Assembly: GCF_021545785.1 (NCBI RefSeq)
Contig: NZ_CP079801.1
Span: 1 to 64,000 of the forward strand
Source of the DNA: Halopseudomonas maritima
GTDB lineage: Bacteria > Pseudomonadota > Gammaproteobacteria > Pseudomonadales > Pseudomonadaceae
DNA length: 64,000 bases
Reading direction: 5' to 3'
Every line of letters starts with the position of its first letter. Positions within the stretch are counted from its first letter, which is position 1. The position numbers were made by a program, and so were the translations under genes. Under the pieces are notes generated by a model that had not been told where the DNA came from, made no database searches, and was given only the letters and a program-made list of their open reading frames with translations. Below, in pieces: positions 8,025 to 17,202 of this stretch.

Positions 8025-9491
8025 ATGAGTGCCGTCATTGGCGGAGAAAACAAGGGGCACGGCCAGTTGGCCGGCTACGGGTCCAAGGCGTACCGCAACT
8101 ATGTGCTGTTGGCGTTAACCCTGATTTACATCCTGAACTTCGTCGACCGCGCCCTGCTTGCGGTCGTCGGCCCCGATCTGGTGCCGGATCTCAAAATTAC
8201 CGATACCCAATTTGGGCTACTCACCGGCTTCGGTTTCGCTCTGCTTTACACCGCCGTGGGTATCCCGCTGGCGCGCTTTGCCGATGTTGGCCATCGCGTA
8301 TGGATCATGACCGTCTGCGTGGCGCTGTGGTCGCTGATGACCGCCGCCTGCGGCCTGGCAACGGAAGTAACCATTGGCTCGATAACCATCGGCGCGTTCT
8401 GGATCCTGCTGATATGCCGGGTTGGCGTGGGCATTGGTGAGGCAGGCTGTACTCCGCCGGCCAACTCCCTGATCGCGGATTACTTTATCCCCCGTGAGCG
8501 TTCCCAGGCGCTGGGCTTCTACGCCATGGGCGTCACGCTCGGCACCATGTTCGCGAACCTGATTGGTGGCTGGGTCACCGACATGTTCGACTGGCGCACC
8601 GCCTTCTTCGTTGTCGGTTTGCCGGGCCTGCTGGTCGCCATTGTTTTCAAGCTGACGGTCAAGGAGCCACCGCGCGGCTACACCGATCCGCCGAAAACCG
8701 AGACAAAGGAACGCGCCAACCTGAAGGAGGCAATCCACGAGCTGATGGGTAAGCCCGCGTTCTGGCTGATGACCGCCGGTGCCACCATCGCCGCCTTCTG
8801 TGGCTACGGTATTTCCTCATTCCAGTCGCTCTTTCTGGTCCGCACCTACGAAATTACCGCCGGACAGGCCGCTATCTGGATCAACACTCCGGTCGCCCTG
8901 TCCGCCGCCATTGGCACCTTCGCCACCGGCTGGCTGGCGACCCGGATTTATAAGAAGCATCCGGGGGCGATCGCCTGGGTACCGGCGGCCGGCCTGACAC
9001 TGTCTGTGCCCTTCTACATTTTTGCCTTCACCACTGACAGCCTGCTCTACGCAGCCATCGGCCTGGTCATTGGCGGCTTTGTGAAATACGGCTATCTGGC
9101 TGCTCAGTACACCATTGGCCAGGGTGTGGTCAGCATGCGTGTGCGCGCCATGGCCACGGCAGTGATGCTGCTGCTGGTCAACCTGCTTGGATACGGCTTT
9201 GGTCCGCTATTTATCGGCGCGGTTTCCGACATTTTCTTCACATCCGGCGTTGCCGAGCTTGGTGTCGCAGCGGGTGAGCTGGCGCGTAATCAATGCCACC
9301 CGGCAGTAGTCGGTCAGTTGAGTGAGAACCTGCAGCAGGTTTGTGGGCAGGTCTATGCGCAAAGCCTGCAAACGTCCATGGTCATCATGGCTTGCCTCTA
9401 CGCGGTTAGCGGGCTGTGCTTCCTGTTGACCTGGCGCCGCCTGGACAAGGATATGGTGGACAGACAAGGTGAAAAGCCGGCCACCGCGTAA
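8025..9491 (+). CDS. MFS transporter, spinster-type
   Basis: Major facilitator superfamily permease of 488 residues with 12 predicted helices. The start of the first helix (NYVLLALTLIYILNFVDRAL) and the loop with GIPLARFADVGHR match the family, as does the motif RVGVGIGEAGCTPPANSLIADYF in helix 4-5, split here for display (GVGIGEAG, then PANSLIADYF). These features resemble bacterial spinster-like permeases. The ATG at 8025 follows AGGGGG. A TTG two codons earlier is unlikely. Monocistronic, ended by a strong terminator. The substrate cannot be told from sequence. Confidence 0.88.
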   Translation: MSAVIGGENKGHGQLAGYGSKAYRNYVLLALTLIYILNFVDRALLAVVGPDLVPDLKITDTQFGLLTGFGFALLYTAVGIPLARFADVGHRVWIMTVCVALWSLMTAACGLATEVTIGSITIGAFWILLICRVGVGIGEAGCTPPANSLIADYFIPRERSQALGFYAMGVTLGTMFANLIGGWVTDMFDWRTAFFVVGLPGLLVAIVFKLTVKEPPRGYTDPPKTETKERANLKEAIHELMGKPAFWLMTAGATIAAFCGYGISSFQSLFLVRTYEITAGQAAIWINTPVALSAAIGTFATGWLATRIYKKHPGAIAWVPAAGLTLSVPFYIFAFTTDSLLYAAIGLVIGGFVKYGYLAAQYTIGQGVVSMRVRAMATAVMLLLVNLLGYGFGPLFIGAVSDIFFTSGVAELGVAAGELARNQCHPAVVGQLSENLQQVCGQVYAQSLQTSMVIMACLYAVSGLCFLLTWRRLDKDMVDRQGEKPATA

Positions 9492-9501
9492 ATAACCATT
9501 C

Positions 9502-9525
9502 AGAGGGCGCATTGCGCCCTCTTTT
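9502..9525 (+). terminator. Rho-independent terminator after the MFS gene
   Basis: AGAGGGCGC (9502-9510) and GCGCCCTCT (9514-9522) form a perfect 9-bp stem around a 3-base loop, followed by TTT. It starts 11 bases after the stop codon. Confidence 0.85.
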
Positions 9526-9632
9526 GTACCTCACCAGCAACCGCTCGGGCTGCCGCCTGACGCGCCATTCTCGCGACCCGCGCGCTGCTGAACTACAGTC
9601 GTACAAACACCTGTCACTGGAGAGTCTTGACC

Positions 9633-10310
9633 ATGAAGCGACTGCTAACCTTTGTTACTACCCTGTTGTTGGCCAGCAACGCACTGGCGTTGTCCTTGTC
9701 GGACCTTAGCCAGCAGGATACCGCCAGCGGCTTGAAGGACGCCCTCACCCAGGGCGCGCGCGCCGCCGTAGAAGAGCTAGGCCAGTCCGGTGGTTTCAGC
9801 GATAACCCACAGCTGCGTATCGAGCTGCCGGGCAAGCTGGGGGCGGCCTCGCGCACGCTCAAAATGATGGGCATGGGTGGCCAGCTTACGCAGCTGGAGG
9901 ACAGCATGAACCGCGCCGCTGAGGCCGCGGTTCCTCAAGCTCAGGACATTCTGGTTAACGCCATCAGCAGCATGAGTCTGGGCGATGCCAAAACCATTCT
10001 GACCGGCCCTGCTGATGCGGCCACCCGCTATCTGGAGGGCAGCAGCCGAGAGCAAATCAAGGCGCTGTTTCTGCCGGTGGTCAAGCAAGCCACCGACCAG
10101 GTCGGGCTGGCTCAACAGTACAATGCCTTTGCCCAGCAGGCCGCCGGCTTTGGGGTGGTTGAGCAAAGCAGCGCAAATATCGAGAACTACGTAGCCGAAC
10201 AGGCGCTGGACGGTCTATTCGAGGTCATCGCAGAGCAGGAAGCCAGCATCCGCCAAGACCCGGCGGCCGCAGCCACCAGCGTGGCGCGCAAGGTCTTTGG
10301 CGTGCTCTGA
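9633..10310 (+). CDS. DUF4197 exported protein
   Basis: Protein of 225 residues with a signal peptide (MKRLLTFVTTLLLASNALA). The rest matches the DUF4197 family: the repeated helical pattern ALTQGARAAVEEL, then PAAEAAVPQAQ-like text near MNRAAEAAVPQAQD and the segment DAKTILTGPADAATRYLE. Family members are periplasmic or lipid-linked proteins of unknown role. The ATG at 9633 follows GGAGAG with eight bases between. An in-frame TTG just upstream is not needed. Single gene convergent with the hydrolase at 10329. Confidence 0.88.
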   Translation: MKRLLTFVTTLLLASNALALSLSDLSQQDTASGLKDALTQGARAAVEELGQSGGFSDNPQLRIELPGKLGAASRTLKMMGMGGQLTQLEDSMNRAAEAAVPQAQDILVNAISSMSLGDAKTILTGPADAATRYLEGSSREQIKALFLPVVKQATDQVGLAQQYNAFAQQAAGFGVVEQSSANIENYVAEQALDGLFEVIAEQEASIRQDPAAAATSVARKVFGVL

Positions 10311-10328
10311 CAGTCTCCGAAGCGCCGC

Positions 10329-11636
10329 TCAGCAGCCAGCCTTGCGCACATGCGCAGCCAGCGCTTCCAGTGCGCTGCGGGTCATTTCGTAGGTAAATTC
10401 GTTGCTGGCAATCGGGTGCGAGGCGGTGCGCACCAGGGTCAGTTCGGCGGCCGGATTGATATGAATCAGTTGGCCGTGTACGCCCATCGCCTCATACACG
10501 CCATCAGGGTTGTGACTGATCCACCACTGATTGTGATAGGAGTACCCTTCCATGCCGCGCCGGCCAAAGTCGGCAAAGGCTGCTTTGTCTGCGCCGCCAC
10601 GAATGTCGTCGATAATCGCCTTGGGGATGATCTGCTCGCCGTTCCAGCGTCCACCGCCGCGCAGCATCTCGGCAAAGCGCGCCAGGTCGCGCAGGGTGGC
10701 GTTCAGGCCGGCGCCAGCCCATTCGGTGCCGGTTGGGTCGAGCAGCACGAGCGCGTCCTCCTCGGCGCCGAGCTTGCTCCAGATGCGCTCGCCAATCAGG
10801 CTGGCGACATCTTTGCCGCTGGCGCGACGAATCAGCCAGCCCAGCACCTCGGTATGCACGGTGCGATAGGCAAAGTAGCGTCCGTGTTCACGTGCCGGCC
10901 CAATGCTTGGCAGATATCCGTACAGGCTGGTCGGCCCGTTCCAGTCCGGTGATTGGGTGATGCCGGCAGACAGGCCGTAATGAATCACATCGGAAGTGCC
11001 GTCGGCGTACACTTCCGAATACTTGACGTCCGCCGTCATATCCAGCACCTGCTGCACGCTGGCGCCGCGCCAACCGGAGTCTGCCAGCTCCGGGATGATA
11101 TCGGTTACCTGCGCCTGGGCATCCAGCCTACCCTCCGCCACCAGCAGCGCGGCAATCAGCCCGGTAAAGGACTTGGTGACCGACCACAGCATGTGCGGGC
11201 TCAGCGGGTCTGGCTGGTTGGGGTAGTGCTCAAAGATGATCTTGCCACGGTGCAGGATGATGCAGGCGTCGGTGTAGCTGCGCTGCAGAAATTCAGCAAA
11301 GTCGATGGTACTGCCATCACGTAGCTCAACTGGCAGTGCATTGATAGCTGCGCTCAGATCCTCACCGGCTTCCAATGCGCTTACCGCCTTCGCGCCGCGC
11401 CGGACTTGCCGGGAGGGAATCAGCTCGCGCATGTGTTGGAAGGCCCAGCGCAGTTTAGGGTACTGCACCAGGTAGTCGCCACGCGTTACCTGCTTCTCCG
11501 GCGAAGGCGGAAAGCCGTGCATGTAACCAAGCTGCTCGTAGCGCACGCTGTCGGGCGCTGGCAGATCGGGGGCGTTATCGGCCGCTGCGTGCAGACGGCG
11601 GGTGGCGCGTGGTTGAAAGCCATGCATCAGAGTCAT
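10329..11636 (-). CDS. Class C beta-lactamase-like serine hydrolase
   Basis: Serine hydrolase of 435 residues with the penicillin-binding/beta-lactamase fold. The SxxK motif is SVTK (Ser152, Lys155) within MLWSVTKSFTG. A Tyr in FAYRTVHTEVLG (around 257) is the likely second-motif residue. HGQ in MGVHGQLIHINP replaces the KTG triad. This pattern is shared with 6-aminohexanoate-dimer hydrolase and EstB-like esterases. No signal peptide is evident, so it is probably cytoplasmic and an esterase or amidase, not a resistance enzyme. The start has GGAC eight bases upstream. Confidence 0.85.
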   Translation of the reverse strand: MTLMHGFQPRATRRLHAAADNAPDLPAPDSVRYEQLGYMHGFPPSPEKQVTRGDYLVQYPKLRWAFQHMRELIPSRQVRRGAKAVSALEAGEDLSAAINALPVELRDGSTIDFAEFLQRSYTDACIILHRGKIIFEHYPNQPDPLSPHMLWSVTKSFTGLIAALLVAEGRLDAQAQVTDIIPELADSGWRGASVQQVLDMTADVKYSEVYADGTSDVIHYGLSAGITQSPDWNGPTSLYGYLPSIGPAREHGRYFAYRTVHTEVLGWLIRRASGKDVASLIGERIWSKLGAEEDALVLLDPTGTEWAGAGLNATLRDLARFAEMLRGGGRWNGEQIIPKAIIDDIRGGADKAAFADFGRRGMEGYSYHNQWWISHNPDGVYEAMGVHGQLIHINPAAELTLVRTASHPIASNEFTYEMTRSALEALAAHVRKAGC

Positions 11637-11824
11637 TGGGCTGTCCTGCTTTTGTTGTTGTGCAACCTGACACGGTAGGGAGTCATGCCAGGCACAGCAA
11701 GCATGCTGCGCTGAACACTATGTTGCATCATTCAGCGTTTGGTAGCCGCCGGTCTGAGCAGCTTGAATTCACCTATTGATGTGCGCACAATGCTGGATAT
11801 TCAACCAGTACACTTTATTTCGTG

Positions 11825-13468
11825 ATGCCCGAACTGCTCGCAACCGACCTCTACTACCTGTGCAACTTCGAGTTTGTCCTGGACTGGGTTGGCGCGCGCT
11901 ACGCGGACCTGTTGAGTGCAGACGAGCACGCCTTTGTGCGGGCGTTCCTGCAGCAGCCCGAAGCGTCTCGCGCGTTGCTGGTGCGTTTGATCATGCGCAA
12001 GGGCGACCACTTTCGCGCCAGCCGCCTGGCCTACGAGGAAGTTGGCGATATCGAGCAGGCTGTCCAGCCCCTGATTGAGCAAGGCTGGCTGGTAACAGAC
12101 CAGCCCATCGAGATCGACACCCTCGCCCGCCTGCTACTCAAACGCGAGCTGGCCAGCCTGAATTTGGGCGTCAGCCAGGCAGGCAAACTCGGCAAGCAGG
12201 CATTGCTGGAGCAGATTGTCGCGCAAGGCGTAAGCGCCAGGCCGTGGAGTGAGTGGCCCGGCATTCCTTCAGACGCGTTATACAGCCTGACTATCAGCCC
12301 GCTGTGCGAGCGCCTGCGGCTGCTGTTTTTTGGCAACCTGTCGCAGGACTGGACCGAGTTTGTGCTGTCCGAGCTGGGCGTACAGCAATACGAACAGGTG
12401 CCCTTCTGTAGCGAATCACGCAGTTTCCACCGCGCCGCAGACGTTGACGATTACATTCATCTTTGGCGCTGCCGCGACCAGCTGGAAGCCGGGGTTGATG
12501 TGGCTGAGGTGCTGGCCTTGTTTACTGACTTTGCCACCGAGAACCCCTGGATCGAACGCCGCCACCAGCGCCTGCGCTTCCAGCTAGGACAGCAGCTCGA
12601 GCGCGAGCAGCGGCTGGAAGACGCCCTGACGTTATATCTGCAATGTCAGCACAGCGAGGCGCGTCAACGTGCCGTGCGGCTGCACGAGCGGCTGAATCAG
12701 CCAGAGCAGGCGTACGCACTGGCCAGCAGCGCACTGGCCGCGCCGCACAGCGCGGCTGAACAACAATTGCTTGAACGGGCGCTGAAACGTCTGGCGCGCA
12801 CGTTATCGCAATCAATGCCAGCCACGCTGCCGGAGGCGGACACACCGACTCGCCTACTGACGCTCCCAGGCCCAGACCCTCTGGGCGTAGAACACGCTGT
12901 CGCTGAACACCTTGCGCGACCTGAGGCGCCGGTGTTTTACGTCGAGAACGGCCTGATCTGCAGCCTGTTTGGGCTGCTCTGCTGGGACGCCCTGTTCGCG
13001 CCCCTGCCCGGTGCCTTTTTTCATCCCTTCCAGAGCGGGCCGGCTGATCTGCACGACGCGGAGTTTGCCAGCCGCCGGGCGCCACTCTTTGCCGACGCGC
13101 TGGCGGCCATTGATGATGGCCGCTACGCGATCATCATCAAACAGCGCTGGCAGAGCAAATACGGCCTACAATCGCCGTTTGTGTTCTGGGGCCTGCTGGA
13201 TGAGCCACTGCTTAATCTGGCCCTGCGCTGCATTCCCGCCCGCCACCTGCGGTTATGGTGCGAGCGCATGCTCAAGGATATTCGCGCCAACCGCGCCGGC
13301 ATGCCCGACCTGATCCAGTTCTGGCCTGGTGAGCAGCGCTATTGCATGGTTGAGGTCAAGGGCCCGGGCGACCGTCTGCAAGACAACCAGCGCCGCTGGC
13401 TGACGTTTTGCGCCGAGCACGACATGCCCGTTGAAGTGGTGCATGTGCAGTGGGAGCCGAGCGCGTGA
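11825..13468 (+). CDS. FAN1-type structure-specific nuclease (VRR-NUC domain)
   Basis: Protein of 547 residues related to the FAN1 nuclease, which cuts branched DNA and helps remove interstrand crosslinks. The N-terminus has the FAN1 pattern YYLCNFEFVLDWVGARY and RLIMRKGDHFR. A helical, TPR-like middle follows. The C-terminal VRR-NUC nuclease domain has the PD-(D/E)XK core GMPDLIQFW ... VEVKGPGDRLQDNQ, with Asp, Glu, Lys and Gln in place. The ATG at 11825 is preceded by an in-frame GTG. The ribosome site is weak. Its stop overlaps the helicase start as GTGA, so the two are likely co-translated and may work together on DNA repair. Confidence 0.9.
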   Translation: MPELLATDLYYLCNFEFVLDWVGARYADLLSADEHAFVRAFLQQPEASRALLVRLIMRKGDHFRASRLAYEEVGDIEQAVQPLIEQGWLVTDQPIEIDTLARLLLKRELASLNLGVSQAGKLGKQALLEQIVAQGVSARPWSEWPGIPSDALYSLTISPLCERLRLLFFGNLSQDWTEFVLSELGVQQYEQVPFCSESRSFHRAADVDDYIHLWRCRDQLEAGVDVAEVLALFTDFATENPWIERRHQRLRFQLGQQLEREQRLEDALTLYLQCQHSEARQRAVRLHERLNQPEQAYALASSALAAPHSAAEQQLLERALKRLARTLSQSMPATLPEADTPTRLLTLPGPDPLGVEHAVAEHLARPEAPVFYVENGLICSLFGLLCWDALFAPLPGAFFHPFQSGPADLHDAEFASRRAPLFADALAAIDDGRYAIIIKQRWQSKYGLQSPFVFWGLLDEPLLNLALRCIPARHLRLWCERMLKDIRANRAGMPDLIQFWPGEQRYCMVEVKGPGDRLQDNQRRWLTFCAEHDMPVEVVHVQWEPSA

Positions 13469-15747
13469 ACTATCAGGTGGCCGTGCGTGCGCTGTGTGAA
13501 TTTACCTCCAAACAGGGTGATCTGGACTTGCGCTTTACCCCGGCGCCCACGGCCCAGGAAGGCATCGCTGGGCACCAGACGGTAGTCTCGCGCCGGGGCG
13601 CCGGCTATCTCAGTGAACTGACCCTGGCGGGCAGTTACCCTGGCCTCATGGTGATTGGCCGCGCCGACGGCTATGACCCGGAGCTGAACCTGCTCGAAGA
13701 GATCAAAACCCACCGCGGTGATATCGGCCGTATCCCCGACAATCACCGGGTGCTGCATTGGGCGCAGGCCAAGGTGTACGGCTGGTTGCTGTGTGCCGAG
13801 CTGCAGCTGGAAGAGATTGATCTGGCCGTCGTCTATTTCAACGTAGTTACCCAGAAGGAAACCAGCTTTCGCGAGCGCTTTGCCGCTGACGAGCTACGGC
13901 AGTTTTTCGCCCGTCAATGCGACCGCTTTATTGCCTGGGCTCGGCAGGAAACCCACCACCGCGGCGCGCGTGACCAGCAGCTGCAGCAGTTGTCCTTCCC
14001 CTATCCGAGCTTTCGCAGCGGCCAGCGGCAATTGGCCAAGGCCGTGTACCGCGCCGCACGCGACGGCAAAACGCTGATGACCCAGGCCACCACGGGTATT
14101 GGCAAGACCCTTGGCACTCTGTTTCCGCAACTCAAGGCCATGCCCGAGCAGCAGATAGATCGGCTGTTCTTTCTCACCGCCAAGACACCAGGCCGGCAAT
14201 TGGCGCTAGATGCGCTGCAGAGTCTACGCCGCCACAGCGAAACGCCGCTGTCACTGCGGGTACTGGAGCATATAGCCCGTGACAAGGCCTGTGAGCACCC
14301 CGACAAGGCTTGTCACGGCGAATCCTGCCCGCTCGCCCAGGGCTTCTATGACCGGCTGCCCGCCGCCCGCGCCGAGGCCGTCGCCGAGCAGTGGCTAGAC
14401 CAGGCGGCGGTGCGCCGCATCGCACTTAAACACAGCGTCTGCCCGTATTACCTGAGTCAGGAACTGTGCCGCTGGAGCGATCTGGTGGTGGGTGATTACA
14501 ACTACTACTTCGACATGAGCGCCCTGCTCTATGGCCTGACCGTACTCAACGACTGGCGGGTAACCGTGCTGGTGGATGAGGCGCACAACCTGATTGATCG
14601 CGCGCGCGGCATGTATACCGCCGAGCTGGATCAGGGCGTGTTCAATACCCTGCGCAAGCAGGCACCAGCAGCGCTGAAAGCGCCGCTCGACCGGGTTGCC
14701 CGCCACTGGAGCGCGCTGCATCGTGATCAGAGCGAGGATTACCAGATCTATCCGGCGATCGCGGACCTGTTCATCCTCAGCCTGCAGAAAGCCGTCAGCG
14801 CCATCACCGAACACCTGACCGATCAGCCGGATGGCAATGCCAACGCGCTGATCCTGTTTTACTTTGATGCCATGCTGTTCTGCCGTCTGGCAGAGGCCTA
14901 CGGCCCCCACTCGCTGTTTGATATCACGCGCCATCCGGGCACCGGGCGCCGCACCCTGTCTACCCTGTGCCTGCGCAATATCGTGCCCGCCCCTTTTTTG
15001 CAGCAGCGCTTCACCACGGCACACAGCACCACGCTGTTTTCTGCAACGCTGAGCCCCGCCCACTACTATCGCGACCTGCTTGGGCTGCCCGAAGACAGTC
15101 AGTGGCTGGAGGTTGAGTCGCCCTTTCATGCCGATCAGCTGGGCGTTTCTATTGTTAGCAACCTGTCAACGCGCTACCAGCACCGTAGCGCCAGCCTGCA
15201 GCCCATCAGCGAGCTGATGGCCGAGCAGTTCACCCGTGAACCCGGCAACTATCTGGCGTTTTTCAGCAGCTATGCCTATCTGGAGCAGGTGCTGGAGCGT
15301 TTTCAGCGCAGCTTCCCCGACATCCCGGTGTGGGCCCAGTCACGCAGCATGAATGAGGGCGAACGCAGCGCCTTTCTTGCCCGCTTCAGCGAGCATGGCC
15401 GCGGTGTCGGTTTTGCCGTGCTGGGCGGTGCCTTTGGCGAAGGAATCGACCTGCCTGGGCGCCGTCTGATCGGCGCTTTTATCGCCACACTGGGGTTGCC
15501 GCAGATTAACCCGGTGAACGAAGAAATGCGCGAGCGGCTTGAGGTGATGTTCAGTGACAGCGCCGGCAGCGGCTATGAGTACGCCTACCTGTATCCGGGG
15601 CTGCAGAAGGTGGTGCAGGCTGCAGGGCGAGTGATACGCACTACCGAAGACCAGGGCGTGGTGTACCTGCTGGATGACCGCTTTGGCCAGCACACAGTGC
15701 GCGCCTTGCTGCCGTCCTGGTGGCAGATCCAGAAAGTGCGGATGTAG
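13465..15747 (+). CDS. XPD/DinG-type iron-sulfur helicase with N-terminal RecB-like nuclease domain
   Basis: Protein of 760 residues. Residues about 1-160 hold a PD-(D/E)XK nuclease of RecB/Cas4 type: GRADGYDP, then LLEEIKTHRG, then the QxxxY motif in QAKVYGWLL. The helicase follows, with Walker A TTGIGKTLG, four Cys for a 4Fe-4S cluster (CEHPDKACHGESC and VCPYY), DEAH box VLVDEAHNL, and C-terminal motifs GEGIDLPGRRL and QAAGRVIRT. This architecture is known in proteobacterial DNA helicases beside VRR-NUC genes. The GTG at 13465 overlaps the upstream stop (GTGA). No lexA-type site was recognised upstream of the pair. Its exact substrate is unknown. Confidence 0.9.
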   Translation: MNYQVAVRALCEFTSKQGDLDLRFTPAPTAQEGIAGHQTVVSRRGAGYLSELTLAGSYPGLMVIGRADGYDPELNLLEEIKTHRGDIGRIPDNHRVLHWAQAKVYGWLLCAELQLEEIDLAVVYFNVVTQKETSFRERFAADELRQFFARQCDRFIAWARQETHHRGARDQQLQQLSFPYPSFRSGQRQLAKAVYRAARDGKTLMTQATTGIGKTLGTLFPQLKAMPEQQIDRLFFLTAKTPGRQLALDALQSLRRHSETPLSLRVLEHIARDKACEHPDKACHGESCPLAQGFYDRLPAARAEAVAEQWLDQAAVRRIALKHSVCPYYLSQELCRWSDLVVGDYNYYFDMSALLYGLTVLNDWRVTVLVDEAHNLIDRARGMYTAELDQGVFNTLRKQAPAALKAPLDRVARHWSALHRDQSEDYQIYPAIADLFILSLQKAVSAITEHLTDQPDGNANALILFYFDAMLFCRLAEAYGPHSLFDITRHPGTGRRTLSTLCLRNIVPAPFLQQRFTTAHSTTLFSATLSPAHYYRDLLGLPEDSQWLEVESPFHADQLGVSIVSNLSTRYQHRSASLQPISELMAEQFTREPGNYLAFFSSYAYLEQVLERFQRSFPDIPVWAQSRSMNEGERSAFLARFSEHGRGVGFAVLGGAFGEGIDLPGRRLIGAFIATLGLPQINPVNEEMRERLEVMFSDSAGSGYEYAYLYPGLQKVVQAAGRVIRTTEDQGVVYLLDDRFGQHTVRALLPSWWQIQKVRM

Positions 15748-16032
15748 CGCACGGTGCGACTGGGTACGGGCTCACAGGCTGATTATGTTGCCGCTTTGAT
15801 GAGCCACATGAAAGAGCGGGCCTAGGCCAGCTGCGACCTTGAGCCGGTTAGTTGCCAGATAGGCGCAGGGACTGCGGTAATCGGGTACACACTGAGCGAC
15901 AGCAGAGAGCGCCTGTACTGACGCGACCGACATGTGAATCGATAAAACTGCGACCGAATAACCTATTCAGCTCTTTATCAATGTCAGGTTTTTCTGCTCC
16001 AATCAGGTTTTCCATGGCAGGAGCCGGAGCCC

Positions 16033-17127
16033 ATGCAGGCAAAACTCGAACAACGTTCTTTTCTGTTGTCCCTGATCGTCGTCACGCTACTTTTTCTTTA
16101 TCTTCTGAAACCGTTCTTTGGCGCGGTCTTCTGGGCCTGCGTAATCGGCTTGCTGTTTCATCCGCTGCATCAGCGGCTGGTCAAGCGCTGGAAGGGCCAC
16201 GACAACATTGCTGCACTCGCCACCCTGACGGTGTGTATGGCGCTCTGTATCCTGCCCGCGGTTTTCGTGATCACCTCTTTTGTGCAGGAGGGGCATGCGC
16301 TGTATGAGCGAGTGCAAAGCGGCAAACTTGACCCTGCGGCGATCATGGAAAAGCTGCGCCATAGCTTCCCGGTGGTTGAAAACCTCTTCAGTCGCCTGAA
16401 CATTGACCTGGAACGTATCAAGAGTCTGGCGACTGATGCGGCCGTGACCTCCAGCCGCTTCCTTGCCCAAAACGCGGTGCAGCTCGGTCAGGGCACACTC
16501 AGCTTCTTTGCCAGCCTCGCGCTGATGATGTACCTGGCGTTCTTCCTGCTGCGCGACGGGCCTGAGCTGGTCAAGATGCTGGTCCGCGCTCTGCCGCTGG
16601 GTGATGAGCGCGAGTACCAGCTGTTCGGCAAATTCGCCGAAGTCACCCGCGCGACCGTCAAGGGCAACCTGGTGGTGGCAGCAGTACAGGGTGGCCTGGG
16701 CGGCCTGATTTTCTGGGCGCTGGATATCCCCGGTGCGCTGCTTTGGGGCGTGGTGATGATGCTGCTGTCGCTGATCCCGGTCGTTGGCGCGAGCCTGATC
16801 TGGGGCCCGGTGGCAATCTACCTGCTGGCGATTGGACACTGGACCCAAGGGATTATTCTGATCGCCTTTGGTGCCCTGGTGATCGGCCTGGTCGACAACA
16901 TTCTGCGTCCCTTGCTGGTCGGCCGCGATACCAAGCTGCCGGATTATCTGGTGCTGCTCTCCACCCTCGGTGGCTTTGCCCTGTTTGGTATCAACGGTTT
17001 TGTCATCGGGCCCTTGATTGCCGCGCTCTTTATTGCGTTCTGGCAGATATTTTCCGAGGAGTTCAACCCCACGGCGCCGGCAGCTGCGCCAAGTGACTCT
17101 GCCACCGGGCAGAATTCGGCAGACTGA
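16033..17127 (+). CDS. AI-2E family transporter (PerM/YdiK-like)
   Basis: Inner-membrane protein of 364 residues with about eight helices. The N-terminal pair (LYLLKPFFGAVFWACVIGLLF) is followed by a cytoplasmic/periplasmic loop and the conserved C-terminal helices with GLVDNILRPLLVGRDTKLPD, a hallmark of the family. Members include a reported autoinducer-2 exporter and sodium/proton antiporters, so the substrate here is open. The ATG follows GGAG. It stands alone and converges on the ketoacyl synthase gene. No clear terminator separates them. Confidence 0.88.
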   Translation: MQAKLEQRSFLLSLIVVTLLFLYLLKPFFGAVFWACVIGLLFHPLHQRLVKRWKGHDNIAALATLTVCMALCILPAVFVITSFVQEGHALYERVQSGKLDPAAIMEKLRHSFPVVENLFSRLNIDLERIKSLATDAAVTSSRFLAQNAVQLGQGTLSFFASLALMMYLAFFLLRDGPELVKMLVRALPLGDEREYQLFGKFAEVTRATVKGNLVVAAVQGGLGGLIFWALDIPGALLWGVVMMLLSLIPVVGASLIWGPVAIYLLAIGHWTQGIILIAFGALVIGLVDNILRPLLVGRDTKLPDYLVLLSTLGGFALFGINGFVIGPLIAALFIAFWQIFSEEFNPTAPAAAPSDSATGQNSAD

Positions 17128-17202
17128 GTAACCTCGACGGGACAGATTGTTGGCCTGATAGGCTCGCTGATCGGTAGCCCCGGCGGCGGGCTCCGCGTTT
17201 GC

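Noticed and set aside
10329..11636. Antibiotic-resistance beta-lactamase
   Set aside because: The third motif is HGQ, not KTG, there is no signal peptide, and the sequence is closer to esterase and NylB-type hydrolases.
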